A stretch of DNA of 64,000 bases from Chrysopilus asiliformis (Eukaryota > Arthropoda > Insecta > Diptera > Rhagionidae). Numbering within the stretch: position 1 is the stretch's first letter; each line of letters starts with the position of its first letter. Below are positions 21,990 to 33,639 of the stretch, piece after piece. A program made the position numbers and the translations under genes. The DNA is taken from positions 38,818,361-38,882,360 of the forward strand of contig OZ035963.1 of the NCBI GenBank assembly GCA_964034945.1, in the 5' to 3' direction. The notes below the pieces were generated by a model. That model had not been told where the DNA came from. It saw only the letters and a program-made list of their open reading frames with translations, and made no database searches.

Positions 21990-22405
21990 TAAAAGCGAGA
22001 TAACTATTTTATTTTTTTTTTCACTTTTTATTTCACTTTTATTTCTGATACATAGTACCAGAAAATTATTTTTTTCCTTTTTAGTGATTTTTTTTTTAAA
22101 TAAAAGTTTTTTTGAATTTTTGTTTTTATTTTCTTTATTTCATCATTTTTAGTCATTTTGTATTTTATTAGTATGACTAAAAATCCAAAATGTCGCATTT
22201 TCGCCACGCTTGCTTATACTTTTCAGTCTTCGAATATATATCCTTGAAGCCTCTGAGATATTTCTACGGACTTCTTAACATCAAAATCGTATTTAAGACC
22301 TCAAAATCCCCAAGATCAGATTTTTTCCGGAAAATTACGAAAAGGATAATCGTGTTATCTTTACAGGACCTTCCCTTGTCCTTACAAGGATCAAGCAGTG
22401 AAAAT
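21990..22405 (-). repeat. Dispersed repeat with 115-bp subunits, interrupted copy
   Basis: The reverse complement matches 53440-53940: a T-rich part (GATACATAGTACCAGAAAATTATT) and subunits with AAGGATAA...GGTCCTG. The family continues at 23085 (ATTGTATTGTCATCGGACTT) after the MITE at 22409-23084, which interrupts it. Confidence 0.65.
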
Positions 22406-22408
22406 ATT

Positions 22409-23084
22409 CACCCTTGTACGGCGTTAGCCCGCTAAACGTAACGCATTCGATTCGATTCGCTACGCGATCGGTGTTCTGAAAAACGGCATTTGCTGTCTAA
22501 AAATACGGCAAACATCGCATGCAAACGCAGTGTCAAAAATCAGCTGGTTGTATTTATTTTTTGGTTATGCAAGTAAAAACGTTTGATTGAAGTTTGAAAA
22601 TGGATTTAACACTCCCATTATATTTGTTAATGAGTTAGGACGAGGTAAATTCACTGAAAAGCCAAAGAAGGTTATTGAGAGATTCTTCGAACGAAATGAA
22701 GTTAAGTGAAGACTCGTAACTATACTTTCATTTTGTCGATTAATAGGTTGAATTGTGAAGTATTTGTTGAACTTTGAGTTCCACTCCTTTTTGAATAAAA
22801 CACTTTATTAATCATGATTCATAAAATTGAAAAAAATATTTGCCAAACTTGCATTTTGTTAATCACAGCCAACACCAAACGCGAGAAAACTCAAGTGAGC
22901 AATTTAACCTCAAATATCAGCTCCCGGCGAATCTCAGAACAACGAAACTCGAATCGAATGCGTTGCTCCGCATTCAACTCAAATTGGTCACTGCGTATTC
23001 AAGAACAACGAAAATGGGATATCGAGTACTGATCGAGTAAATATCGAACAAACTAACGTAACGCCGTATCTCAGAACAAGGGTG
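22409..23084. mobile_element. Harbinger-type MITE, copy 1 (ends CACCCTTG)
   Basis: The ends read CACCCTTGTACGGCGTTA and the inverse TAACGCCGTATCTCAGAACAAGGGTG (about 26 bp). An exact 3-bp ATT duplication is at 22406-22408 and 23085-23087. Long subterminal blocks are shared in inverse orientation with 37849-38766 (GAATGCGTT, CAAACGCAGTGTCAAAAATC, AAATATCAGCTCCC). The unoccupied target is visible at about 53450 (ACAATACAATCCTTG). No intact protein. Confidence 0.8.
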
Positions 23085-23133
23085 ATTGTATTGTCATCGG
23101 ACTTGCATATGTGTGCAAAATTGGGTTGCAGAT

Positions 23134-23645
23134 TTGACCAAAAACAATGTATAACATAGACTATTCAAATCAAACAAATCATTTTAGAAGAAGCATGAAT
23201 TTTTCAATCAAAAACTTAATAATACCCCATCGCCACGTGTTCAGCTAAGACACAAACTAGAAGATAGTCGCTTTATGAGAAAGCTTAAGTATAATTATCC
23301 CTTGTTGCCAAATATTTTTTCTATTGATTCGTTGTTGATTGCATGTTCCTCAGGAATCGATATTTCTTTCTCTAGCAGGTTTTAAAAATGGAAAAAACCA
23401 AAACTCGAGCATTTTTTCTAAGTTTTTACTTCAAAATGTTAGCCTTTTTTTTGTTTTCAGTGGAAATGGACGAATGCATATTAGACAACAGCGCAAACTT
23501 TTGTGTCTACTGTGCTTTTAAGTGACGCGAGTATTTTCTGGTTTGTGCCTTAGCTGATGGGGTACTAAGTTTTTGATTCATGCTTCTTCTAAAATGATTT
23601 GTTTGATTTGAATCGTCTGTGTTACACATTGTTTTTGATTTGACA
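23134..23645. mobile_element. Fold-back element with about 100-bp arms
   Basis: Arms of about 100 bp (23134-23260 and 23545-23645) are inverse copies around AAACAAATCATTTTAGAAG and AGCATGAAT. The loop (about 280 bp) is T-rich and non-coding. No target duplication was resolved. The stretch 23650-24150 shows nothing recognised. Confidence 0.65.
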
Positions 23646-24154
23646 ATTCAAATCTGACTACGTTCGACAGATCAGAAAATTGCTCGAAAACTACTTTTCA
23701 GTGCTCGCAGAGTATCTTTGTCACTCGAACACGTAGCTCTTTTTCAAGCGATAAAGAAATCCCAGTCGAACACAAGTTCCCGGAGCGAACAAGTTTAGAG
23801 CAAAAAACTACAAATCTACAATACTTAGGCCCGTTTGCGCGGGCAAATATTGTTTCCAAATCAGATATGAAAATCGGTTGAGTGGTTCTCGAGGTACAAT
23901 ACACGTTTCGTCTCGGATCAATTTAACGGTTGCTCCCTGACAATTGTACTTTTTTAGGTTTTCATATCGTGAAACTCAAAATAAGGTATAATAGGTTTTC
24001 CAATGGAGAAAGCACTAATATGAGCCAAGTGCGAACAACAAAAGAGTATACAAAGCTTTATGCAATTTCCTCGAGCTTGAAGCTATTGGGCCCTGACCTC
24101 ACACGACTCTCGAAAACTATGGGCTTTTGTAAAAAAAGAATATGATTTAAAGCA

Positions 24155-24905
24155 GCGATCTGCAGCCCTGTACACCAAGGGTAACTTCGAAGCTCAAATT
24201 ACCCGTTTATCCATTGATTCTTCATGCTATCCGTTTCATTCTGGCTTGTACGGAAACTGCATACATACGCATATGAAAGAAATAATCTGTTTCACTTTGC
24301 ATATAACCCGTTCTGCTTCCACTTGTGCATTTTACATATCATGGAGCTTTGGTGAGTTCTAAGTAAGGCCATTTATGCGAGAGATTTTTATTAGCTCAGT
24401 TGTCATTAGGACATTGACTGAAGCAGTGGTATATTTCGCGTAGCGAAAAATTTTAACACTGCTGAAAATCATGAAGCGTACTGTCTCAAAAGACGACACG
24501 AGTTTTGGACATGATTGTTTCTTTATTCGGTGTAATAACGCAATGCAATGTTTAATATGATTTCAGGAAATTAAAACAATTAAAAAAATACTATTTAAAT
24601 AGGCATTTTCAGTCACACCATAAATTATCAATTGATCAAATTAATATTTTTGATTTTATGAAATTATTTTTATTTTCCGATTGTAATTCGGAAATTTCAT
24701 ATAAAAGTTTTTTATTATCAACACTTTTTAACGGAAAGTAAAACAATTAACAGTGTTTCAAAACCAAAAATAGCGAAAAAGAGCTTTCAACAAAGTTTGA
24801 ACTTGGCTCGGAGAGCAAGCCATATAAACAAGTAAATCGCTTGTCAGTGGTAGTGAATACCCGAGAGCTTTCAAAGCTTTCCTGACCCTGATTTAAAGGA
24901 TATAA
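24155..24905 (-). repeat. Repeat E, copy without the palindromic insert
   Basis: Its reverse complement matches 33640-33837 and 35187-35290. Shared pieces include GAGAGCTTTCAAAGC, CTCGGAGAGCAAGCC, CGCTTGTCAGT and AACAAAGTTTGAACTTGG. At the position of the palindrome found at 33838-35184 this copy reads straight through (about 24280-24300, GAAATAATCTGTTTCACTTTG). It also has about 400 bp (24330-24750) that the other copy lacks. Confidence 0.6.
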
Positions 24906-26407
24906 GATTTTCCACAGTTTTGATTTAACGGGTTTTATACGTATCTTTACATTATTTTTTATATATTTTTCCGAAACTAAATATTACAAAGGAAAGTTTT
25001 ATTTTGACCACAACTGATATTATTATTTTTTTTAGTGAAAACGTGTAGTTCAGGGAAAAAATGGGAGATTTTTCGATATTTATACGAAAACTGTGCGAAC
25101 GTATTTCGAATACGATTTTACGTAACGTTTCCTACATCATGTTTGAATCGAAGTTGCTCTATAGAATTAAAACTTCACACAATGTAATCTACGTCCATTA
25201 GAATCAACCTGTAATAAAATTTAAAACTCGGGTGGTGAAGTTACTTGTTCAGAGGAATCAGGGTTGCCATGGTTTTCTGCAGATGCGGACGTGAATGCGA
25301 ATGTGATTTTTTGAAATATTCATATGCGGAAGGGTGTCGACTGAAAGTATTTCGCCGAAAAACTTTGAAAATTTTAGAATCAAGATTAGGTTTTCTCTTC
25401 TACGCAAGGAGATTCTCTGCAATGGGAAAAAATAGTCTTTTAGCAGATTTTTTATGATTACTTCACGCAACTGGGCAGGTACAGTGGAACATTCATATCA
25501 CGAAATCGTTGGGGGACGAAAAATATTTCGTTATATAGAGATTTTTGGCAAACTTTCTTTATTTAGAGAATGATCGAATAAAATAAAAACAGAAACAACT
25601 AGTTTTTTCACAATGGTGCCTATCATTGAATACGGTGTATCTGAAATTCCCTTCACCCATTCGATTCACTTTCACTTGACACTGGTATCATTGAATACGG
25701 CGTTTAACGAATCGTTCGTTAAGTATTTTTTCTGTGTTTTTGCTAATTTTGACAGCTAAAAAAGTTAGGTTTGTTATTCTTTTCCTATAATAATAAGTTA
25801 AAAATGTATTAATTATGTCATGATTATATAGGATTTTACAATGCCACTGAATTCGGTGGCTTCCGACGAACATTTTCAAGCTTTCAGCTTGGCCCGGGAG
25901 CTATTTGTTCATAGTTTTTTTGGAGGATATAGGTTGAGGAATTTTTTAAAATTATTTTTGTAAAACAAGCAAAAAAAAAATAATCTTATTCATAGAAATA
26001 AGTACAAAATAACTTCTGAATTGTGGAAAGGCAGTCATTCTATTTTTTTTGTTTTATTTATGTTACATTTTTCTTTTTATTCATGTTGTTTTTTCATTTG
26101 AGAAATTCAACTGAAAGAAAGATAAAATATAGAAAGAAAAACGAAATGAAAGAAAAGCGAAAGGAAAGAAAAGAAATACATACTGTTTTGAGTGCGAGTA
26201 TTTTGGGAAGCAAGTAAGGCACAGCTGTGATTTTTCAGGACATTGTACGCAGAATGTGGCCGTCCTTTTTGGGGACTTCCGTGTACCTTCACGACCTACA
26301 GGGCCATGCGATCAAAAACGAGCGAAACAGGAATCCTTGCAGAAAAGATACAAAAAGGACCTGTTGACAGCCCATATTGGTCGAAAAGTTCATTTTGAGT
26401 AACAACG
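24906..26407. other. No recognised gene; purine-rich tract at 26110-26180
   Basis: AT-rich with no supported coding region. At 25490-25570 and 25640-25700 are scraps like TTTCGTTATATAGAGATTT and CATTGAATACGG (twice). A run of about 70 purines (GAAAGAAAAACGAAATG type) starts near 26110. Confidence 0.5.
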
Positions 26408-26553
26408 AAGCCATTCGTTCACAAAAAGCCACGTGGCCTCCGGGAAAACATTACAGATTTTGCCGTGGCGTTCAATGTGTTAATAAAGAATTTCGTTATA
26501 TGGAGATTCTACTGTTTTTCTTCTTCATATTCGCTGAAAAATCAAGTACAATA

Positions 26554-26727
26554 CAGGTATCCCTCGAGTTACACGGTACTTAAGTTACGCGGCACGGTTT
26601 TGGGGCAATTTTTATTTAAAAAGAAAATATTGTAATTATAGAGGAATGTTTTTTTATAAAAAAGATAATAGTTATGTATTGTTTTGCACTAATCAACCAA
26701 TTACCCCCGTAACTTGAGGGATACCTG
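26554..26727. mobile_element. 174-bp MITE with TA duplication (ends CAGGTATCCCTCGAGTTAC)
   Basis: The terminal inverted repeat CAGGTATCCCTCGAGTTAC / GTAACTTGAGGGATACCTG is flanked by TA on both sides. TA duplication and a CAGG end fit Tc1/mariner-pogo mobilisation. An identical copy lies at 29158-29331 in the second duplicate. Confidence 0.8.
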
Positions 26728-27347
26728 TATAGCAAGATTTGTAAAAACAATATTTGACTTATACAAAATCTAGATTCTTGGGCAATTTACCTATAACCCG
26801 ACAAATAAAAGCTTATATAAAAATTTTTTTTTTACAAAATCTTAAATATCTTGATAACGGTAAAAGATAGCGGATAACGACAAATTTGTGGGAATCATTT
26901 TTTTAATTCGCCTCATACATTGCACAATCTAAAAACTGTTAGTTATATAGACTATTTCGAGTTGCAAAAATTGATTGTTTGTTAAATAACTGTATATCTC
27001 GATAACGGTTTGAGATATGGAGTTATACTAAAAGTCTAGGAAATTTTATTGTCTCCAAATTTTGTGTTTAGTAGGAGCGTCGCATTCGAAATTCCCATTT
27101 TTAAAAACCCGCCATTTTGGTTACTTCCGGTTAACGGATTTCCACCAAAAGTTAGTAAGAGCGTCCAATTCTAGGACCAAATCTGCATGTAAAATTTCGT
27201 GGCCCTAGCTCCAATGGTTTTTGGGAAATCTTGTACACAGTCACAGACCCAAAGACATTTTTTAATAATGCTCACATAGATTCAGGAGTGCTCGGGAAAT
27301 ATTTTTTATTTAAAATTTAGAGGTCGAAATTTTCCATGAATACAATA

Positions 27348-27966
27348 CAGTAGAGTTCGCTTTTAATGACATTGAAGGAAAATGACAATTAAGCAGACGT
27401 CATATAGAACAGATAAGTTAATCTATTCAAATGATATATTTTCATCGTCTTTAACCACTGTATTAAAGTTTGCTCGCAATTTCTCTGTGTTGATTTGAGG
27501 AGTTTCTTTGGTTTTAAAACATTAGAAGTGAAGGATTCCTTAATTTTGCTTTTATTTTTAAAAATCATAGATATTGTCGACTGACCAACACCAAATTCTT
27601 TTGCAAGATATGAGTTTGATTCTCCAAACTCATCTCTACAAAAGAATTTGGCATTGGTCATTCGACACTATCTTTGATTGGATATAATCGTACCTTTCTC
27701 TTCACTTTTAACCGCTTTACAACGTTGAGGAGGATTTTTTCGCGGCAGTTAACATTACTCAATGCGTATCATTAGAGTAAAAACTTGTCACTGAGGCTTA
27801 AAACAAACACGAGCCATGCGCCGCGTCGTTGGGGAAGAGGGGTAGCGAGTTGTGGAAGCGAGCGAGAGTGGAAAGAAATGAATAATTGCTAATGTCCGTC
27901 ATTGTAACCTACTAAGTTTTATTAAAAATCCGTCAATATAAGCGAAGTCATTATAAGCGAACTCAA
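27348..27966 (-). mobile_element. pogo/Tigger-like element, internally deleted
   Basis: The ends read CAGTAGAGTTCGCTTTTAA at left and the inverse of TTGAGTTCGCTTATAATGAC at right, with TA on the left side. It carries only the N-terminal DNA-binding part of a transposase (27389-27661). The identical copy lies at 29952-30570. Confidence 0.7.
27389..27661 (-). pseudogene. pogo-type transposase remnant, CENP-B-like helix-turn-helix
   Basis: The stretch GESNSYLAKEFGVGQSTIS, followed by a basic KNKSKIKESF segment, matches the psq/CENP-B helix-turn-helix at the start of pogo and Tigger transposases, which binds the terminal repeats. Just upstream (27665-27720) another frame reads KRLKVKRKVRLYPIKDSVE, the usual start of the domain, so a frameshift and stop separate the two parts. 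The DDE nuclease is missing. The second copy at 29993-30265 is identical. Confidence 0.75.
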
Positions 27967-28435
27967 TCCTTAGAAGTTTGTATGAAAACCAAACTTCTTG
28001 CTACAATTACAACATAATAAATATTGATATCTGGAGACGCGGAAGCGAATGTCCGCGACGACCCTAGTAAAGATAACAATTTAAGTATTTATAAGTAGAT
28101 AATAATTTATGTCATCATAAATACATTTTTGTGTTCAAAAACATGACAAACTTTTGACGTAGGAAATTTATATCGTAGCAAATTTTGATGATTATTTATC
28201 CTTTCGATCCGGTTGGTACGTATATGTGCCGTTAAAGTTTCAACATCCCTAAAAATCTTATTTTATTTGGTACCTTATACCATTTTAATATGATTTCATA
28301 GTAGATTTTAACGGTACATGTTGAAGTTTGCTTGTTGCACCTCTACCTGCTTGGGTCAATCCACTTTGGATCAACATTTTTTTTACCACAGAAAATTTAT
28401 ATCCGGTACCGGGAACACATTACAAATTTACAATA

Positions 28436-28694
28436 TCGTCGGCTAAAAGTGAAATTGTGCTAAGTCCATTTGGTATAATTTTCCAGAAGAGAAATGAAAA
28501 CCTTGTTAAATCGTTTTAATTCTCTTTCAATAACACCGAGTTTTCTTTAAATGAGAAAAATTGGGCTAAGTTTTCTTAAAATGAGACCCTGTTTTCTTTA
28601 AATGAAATTTAAAATGATTTAACAAGGTTTTTTATTGCTCTTCTGTCAAATTTGGTATAATGGACTTAGCACAATTTCACTTTTAGCCGACGGT
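28436..28694. mobile_element. Fold-back MITE with GTCGGCTAAAAGTG ends
   Basis: Arms of about 80-100 bp are inverse copies beginning CGTCGGCTAAAAGTGAAAT and including AAAACCTTGTTAAATC. TA steps flank both sides. Between the arms are three TTTTCTTTAAATGA-like repeats. It is repeated identically at 31040-31298 in the second duplicate. Confidence 0.7.
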
Positions 28695-29011
28695 ATATCT
28701 TATATTTACTATTCAAAAGCCAAAATATATGGTGTGATATGAACAGCAAAATCTTTCTTGTTAAAACCTTGCATCTGTACGCCAATTCTGTCATGTCGCC
28801 CGCTACAGAAATTAACAGAAACTTCATTATGTTTATAATATTTAATTATGTTTATTATATTTTATTAGTATTTTCTAAAAAATTGTTATTTTCTGATAAA
28901 TTTTCTAAATTAATTTCTTCCACACACCAAGTGCACATATACACCAAGTGAGAGCGAATAAAGACAGAATCATAATAACAGCGAAATTGTGTGGCACAGA
29001 AGGAACAATGA

Positions 29012-31615
29012 AAGCCATTCGTTCACAAAAAGCCACGTGGCCTCCGGGAAAACATTACAGATTTTGCCGTGGCGTTCAATGTGTTAATAAAGAATTTCGT
29101 TATATGGAGATTCTACTGTTTTTCTTCTTCATATTCGCTGAAAAATCAAGTACAATACAGGTATCCCTCGAGTTACACGGTACTTAAGTTACGCGGCACG
29201 GTTTTGGGGCAATTTTTATTTAAAAAGAAAATATTGTAATTATAGAGGAATGTTTTTTTATAAAAAAGATAATAGTTATGTATTGTTTTGCACTAATCAA
29301 CCAATTACCCCCGTAACTTGAGGGATACCTGTATAGCAAGATTTGTAAAAACAATATTTGACTTATACAAAATCTAGATTCTTGGGCAATTTACCTATAA
29401 CCCGACAAATAAAAGCTTATATAAAAATTTTTTTTTTACAAAATCTTAAATATCTTGATAACGGTAAAAGATAGCGGATAACGACAAATTTGTGGGAATC
29501 ATTTTTTTAATTCGCCTCATACATTGCACAATCTAAAAACTGTTAGTTATATAGACTATTTCGAGTTGCAAAAATTGATTGTTTGTTAAATAACTGTATA
29601 TCTCGATAACGGTTTGAGATATGGAGTTATACTAAAAGTCTAGGAAATTTTATTGTCTCCAAATTTTGTGTTTAGTAGGAGCGTCGCATTCGAAATTCCC
29701 ATTTTTAAAAACCCGCCATTTTGGTTACTTCCGGTTAACGGATTTCCACCAAAAGTTAGTAAGAGCGTCCAATTCTAGGACCAAATCTGCATGTAAAATT
29801 TCGTGGCCCTAGCTCCAATGGTTTTTGGGAAATCTTGTACACAGTCACAGACCCAAAGACATTTTTTAATAATGCTCACATAGATTCAGGAGTGCTCGGG
29901 AAATATTTTTTATTTAAAATTTAGAGGTCGAAATTTTCCATGAATACAATACAGTAGAGTTCGCTTTTAATGACATTGAAGGAAAATGACAATTAAGCAG
30001 ACGTCATATAGAACAGATAAGTTAATCTATTCAAATGATATATTTTCATCGTCTTTAACCACTGTATTAAAGTTTGCTCGCAATTTCTCTGTGTTGATTT
30101 GAGGAGTTTCTTTGGTTTTAAAACATTAGAAGTGAAGGATTCCTTAATTTTGCTTTTATTTTTAAAAATCATAGATATTGTCGACTGACCAACACCAAAT
30201 TCTTTTGCAAGATATGAGTTTGATTCTCCAAACTCATCTCTACAAAAGAATTTGGCATTGGTCATTCGACACTATCTTTGATTGGATATAATCGTACCTT
30301 TCTCTTCACTTTTAACCGCTTTACAACGTTGAGGAGGATTTTTTCGCGGCAGTTAACATTACTCAATGCGTATCATTAGAGTAAAAACTTGTCACTGAGG
30401 CTTAAAACAAACACGAGCCATGCGCCGCGTCGTTGGGGAAGAGGGGTAGCGAGTTGTGGAAGCGAGCGAGAGTGGAAAGAAATGAATAATTGCTAATGTC
30501 CGTCATTGTAACCTACTAAGTTTTATTAAAAATCCGTCAATATAAGCGAAGTCATTATAAGCGAACTCAATCCTTAGAAGTTTGTATGAAAACCAAACTT
30601 CTTGCTACAATTACAACATAATAAATATTGATATCTGGAGACGCGGAAGCGAATGTCCGCGACGACCCTAGTAAAGATAACAATTTAAGTATTTATAAGT
30701 AGATAATAATTTATGTCATCATAAATACATTTTTGTGTTCAAAAACATGACAAACTTTTGACGTAGGAAATTTATATCGTAGCAAATTTTGATGATTATT
30801 TATCCTTTCGATCCGGTTGGTACGTATATGTGCCGTTAAAGTTTCAACATCCCTAAAAATCTTATTTTATTTGGTACCTTATACCATTTTAATATGATTT
30901 CATAGTAGATTTTAACGGTACATGTTGAAGTTTGCTTGTTGCACCTCTACCTGCTTGGGTCAATCCACTTTGGATCAACATTTTTTTTACCACAGAAAAT
31001 TTATATCCGGTACCGGGAACACATTACAAATTTACAATATCGTCGGCTAAAAGTGAAATTGTGCTAAGTCCATTTGGTATAATTTTCCAGAAGAGAAATG
31101 AAAACCTTGTTAAATCGTTTTAATTCTCTTTCAATAACACCGAGTTTTCTTTAAATGAGAAAAATTGGGCTAAGTTTTCTTAAAATGAGACCCTGTTTTC
31201 TTTAAATGAAATTTAAAATGATTTAACAAGGTTTTTTATTGCTCTTCTGTCAAATTTGGTATAATGGACTTAGCACAATTTCACTTTTAGCCGACGGTAT
31301 ATCTTATATTTACTATTCAAAAGCCAAAATATATGGTGTGATATGAACAGCAAAATCTTTCTTGTTAAAACCTTGCATCTGTACGCCAATTCTGTCATGT
31401 CGCCCGCTACAGAAATTAACAGAAACTTCATTATGTTTATAATATTTAATTATGTTTATTATATTTTATTAGTATTTTCTAAAAAATTGTTATTTTCTGA
31501 TAAATTTTCTAAATTAATTTCTTCCACACACCAAGTGCACATATACACCAAGTGAGAGCGAATAAAGACAGAATCATAATAACAGCGAAATTGTGTGGCA
31601 CAGAAGGAACAATGA
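29012..31615. repeat. 2604-bp tandem duplication, second copy
   Basis: Head-to-tail copy of 26408-29011 with no difference in the parts I compared. Sub-elements lie exactly 2604 bp downstream of those in the first unit: MITE 29158-29331, pogo-like 29952-30570 with its protein remnant 29993-30265, fold-back 31040-31298. Confidence 0.9.
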
Positions 31616-31616
31616 A

Positions 31617-32008
31617 TATCCATATTTCTGTTTAATAAATTAAACTTCCCCTTAACAAACGAAATTATTCATTTGGTAACTCACTATATGTATAAAGAGA
31701 GGCTCTCGGTGCAACAGCATAAATTTGTAATTTACCGCTTATGCATCTTGAACGAAACGCTCTCGCTCAAGTTCTGTGTTTCGTTATGCGCTAAGCAGAG
31801 TAACTCTCGCCAGTAATGTGTTCTGTTTTTATCTCGAGCGAGAATTTAGAATTCAGTGCGTTGGATTGCGCGCAGTGCGCTACAGACTTGATATTTTTTT
31901 ATAAGAATTTTTAAACGTATATTTAATACCATTTCATGACATTATAATTTCATGGTGTTTAAAAAATATAATTTCACCCTGTTTAAAAAGTATGCTCATC
32001 AATAATTT
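31617..32008. promoter_or_regulatory. Probable upstream region of the acidic-protein gene
   Basis: This 390-bp stretch lies before the start codon at 32009. It holds a TTCAGTGCG block at about 31851, which resembles the arthropod TCAGT initiator, and several GCTCTCGCT/CTCGAGCGAG pieces. No TATA box at the proper distance is obvious. Assignment as promoter is inference from position. Confidence 0.25.
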
Positions 32009-32599
32009 ATGGATATTGGTTTCAGAAAAAAAAACATAAAATCAAGCGATGTTTCTGGTGAACAAAATCCTGCGAAACGGATGAAAATTATGACATCAAA
32101 TGATTCCAGCTCGGATGAAGATAGTAGCTCTGATTCTAGTATGATTGAATTTAGTTCTGACGAAGAATCGGATGTTTCTAGTACTTCACACTCTGAATCG
32201 GCTGATGAAACCGAACAATACACGGAAAGTAATGACTTAACCAAACCAAATAATTTAGATGATGAGTCCGAGATGTAAGAAATTTCAAGAAAAAATTCTT
32301 TTTTTTATGGTAATAAAAATTTCAGAAGCAATTGTTCCTCATATGACGAAGTTACCGTCGAAGATGAAATCAAACCCGATATAAGTACTCTGCAAAACTT
32401 AATTGCTGAAGAGGTAGATCAGCATAGGTAAATTATTGAAATAATATTTAATCTGGTATTTAAATAATTTGTATTTTTAGCTTGATAAATATAAAATCGG
32501 AACCGGAGGACAGTGAAGTCACTATTAAAATAGAGAAGTATTTTTCTATGTCTTTTCAGATATAACATTTTTAAATTATTTGATTGTAGTGAGACGTGA
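32009..32599 (+). CDS. Acidic serine-rich protein, four exons, function unknown
   Basis: Exons 32009-32274, 32326-32427, 32481-32537 and 32590-32599 are joined by three GT-AG introns of 51, 53 and 52 bp. All junctions keep one reading frame (144 residues), and intron sizes agree with the other genes here, so I take it as real. The N-terminus is basic. A Ser/Asp/Glu tract runs over about residues 30-75 (SSSDEDSSSDSS, SSDEESDVSS). The C-terminal part has two psi-K-x-E sites (IKSE, IKIE) that could be sumoylated. No known domain is recognised; a nuclear role is only suggested by composition. A short first exon is possible, since TTGGTTTCAG before codon 7 could be an acceptor. Confidence 0.6.
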
Positions 32600-32989
32600 A
32601 CACTTATTCGAAGTTATGGGAATGTCAGCATTGCCAGACATCTTCTTATATAGTTTTTAATCTGTACTTTTCCATTTAAAAATAGAATTTGAATACATCT
32701 AAATTTCCTAAAAGCTGTGAAATCTTTGTCCTAATAAGGGGAATTTTCTGAAAAATGTAGCCAAAACACTCCAATATCAAATCGAAAAATCCTTTAGAAA
32801 ACTGAATCTGTATTTTTCCAGTGCTGCTTAAAGAAAATCAGTCGACAGATCGGACCAAAGTTGGATTTTTCAAATTACCAATATAATTATATTCTCATAA
32901 TATAAACATAAGAAAAGCTTCAATTGCTAGGAGCTAATCGTCATGCTCTATATGATAACACAGAAAATGTTTATTTAAAAAATCCTTTT
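32600..32989. other. Non-coding, probable 3' flank of the acidic-protein gene
   Basis: No open frame or repeat recognised. No canonical AATAAA is obvious close to the stop codon; AATAGAA at about 32683 is the nearest variant. Confidence 0.3.
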
Positions 32990-33470
32990 GTATAGGCAGG
33001 GGGAAATGAGCGGTCCGATTGAATTTTTAATTATAGATAAGTTATTCTAAACACATTTCCTCCTTATAAATTTTTCGATATGATGCACCGAAACAGGAAA
33101 AAAGTATTTCATTTGTATGGAAAGGGAGGAAGCAGTGGTCCGATTAGATTTTGATGTATGGATGAGTTATGTTAAATACTATTGTAAACACATTTTACAA
33201 TTATAAATTTTTCAATATGACTCACTGTTTTCGAGAAAATTGCAAAAACTGTTTCGTTTGTATGGGGGAGGGGGGAACAACTTGTCCAATTTTGCAGTTC
33301 AAGAACTTAACGAGAACCGTAACTATACGAAATTTCAAGCCTCTAACTCAATCCTTTCGAAAGTTATGGTGTTTACAGACAGACGGACGGATATACGGAA
33401 ATCAAAATCTTTTGTCATCCCTAAGACCCTGGTGTAGTTCATTATTGTGTCCGATGCGTTACAAACAGTA
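32990..33470 (+). repeat. Dispersed repeat family R3
   Basis: Tandem-like blocks of ATCAAAATC/GATTTTGATGTATGGATGA, TATTCTAAACACATTT and TTTTCGAGAAAATTGCAAAAA, ending near ACAGACGGACGGATATACGG. Similar blocks occur at 56030-56335 on the other strand. It resembles R2 in layout (CTCTAACTCAATCC before the GACGGA run). No protein. Confidence 0.5.
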
Positions 33471-33639
33471 TACTAAATGTAAAATACGTATAAATATGAA
33501 CAATTACTCCTTACAACATACCCGAGGACACCGAGATCTTGTAGCAAAAGGACAGGAGAGAAACGCGTGGAAACGCGAAATAAATGGAAGCAAACGCGGT
33601 TAATTTTAATGTTATTTCTTTTATTTCAGACTAATTGAA

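Larger units (their letters stand above)
26408..29011. repeat. 2604-bp tandem duplication, first copy
   Basis: Every block I compared is identical to 29012-31615, including three small open frames whose translations match residue for residue. The copies are head to tail. The junctions share only a few bases (GAA/AA). Each unit contains a TA-flanked MITE, an R1 fragment, a pogo-like element and a fold-back element. Either a very recent duplication or an assembly artefact. Confidence 0.9.
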
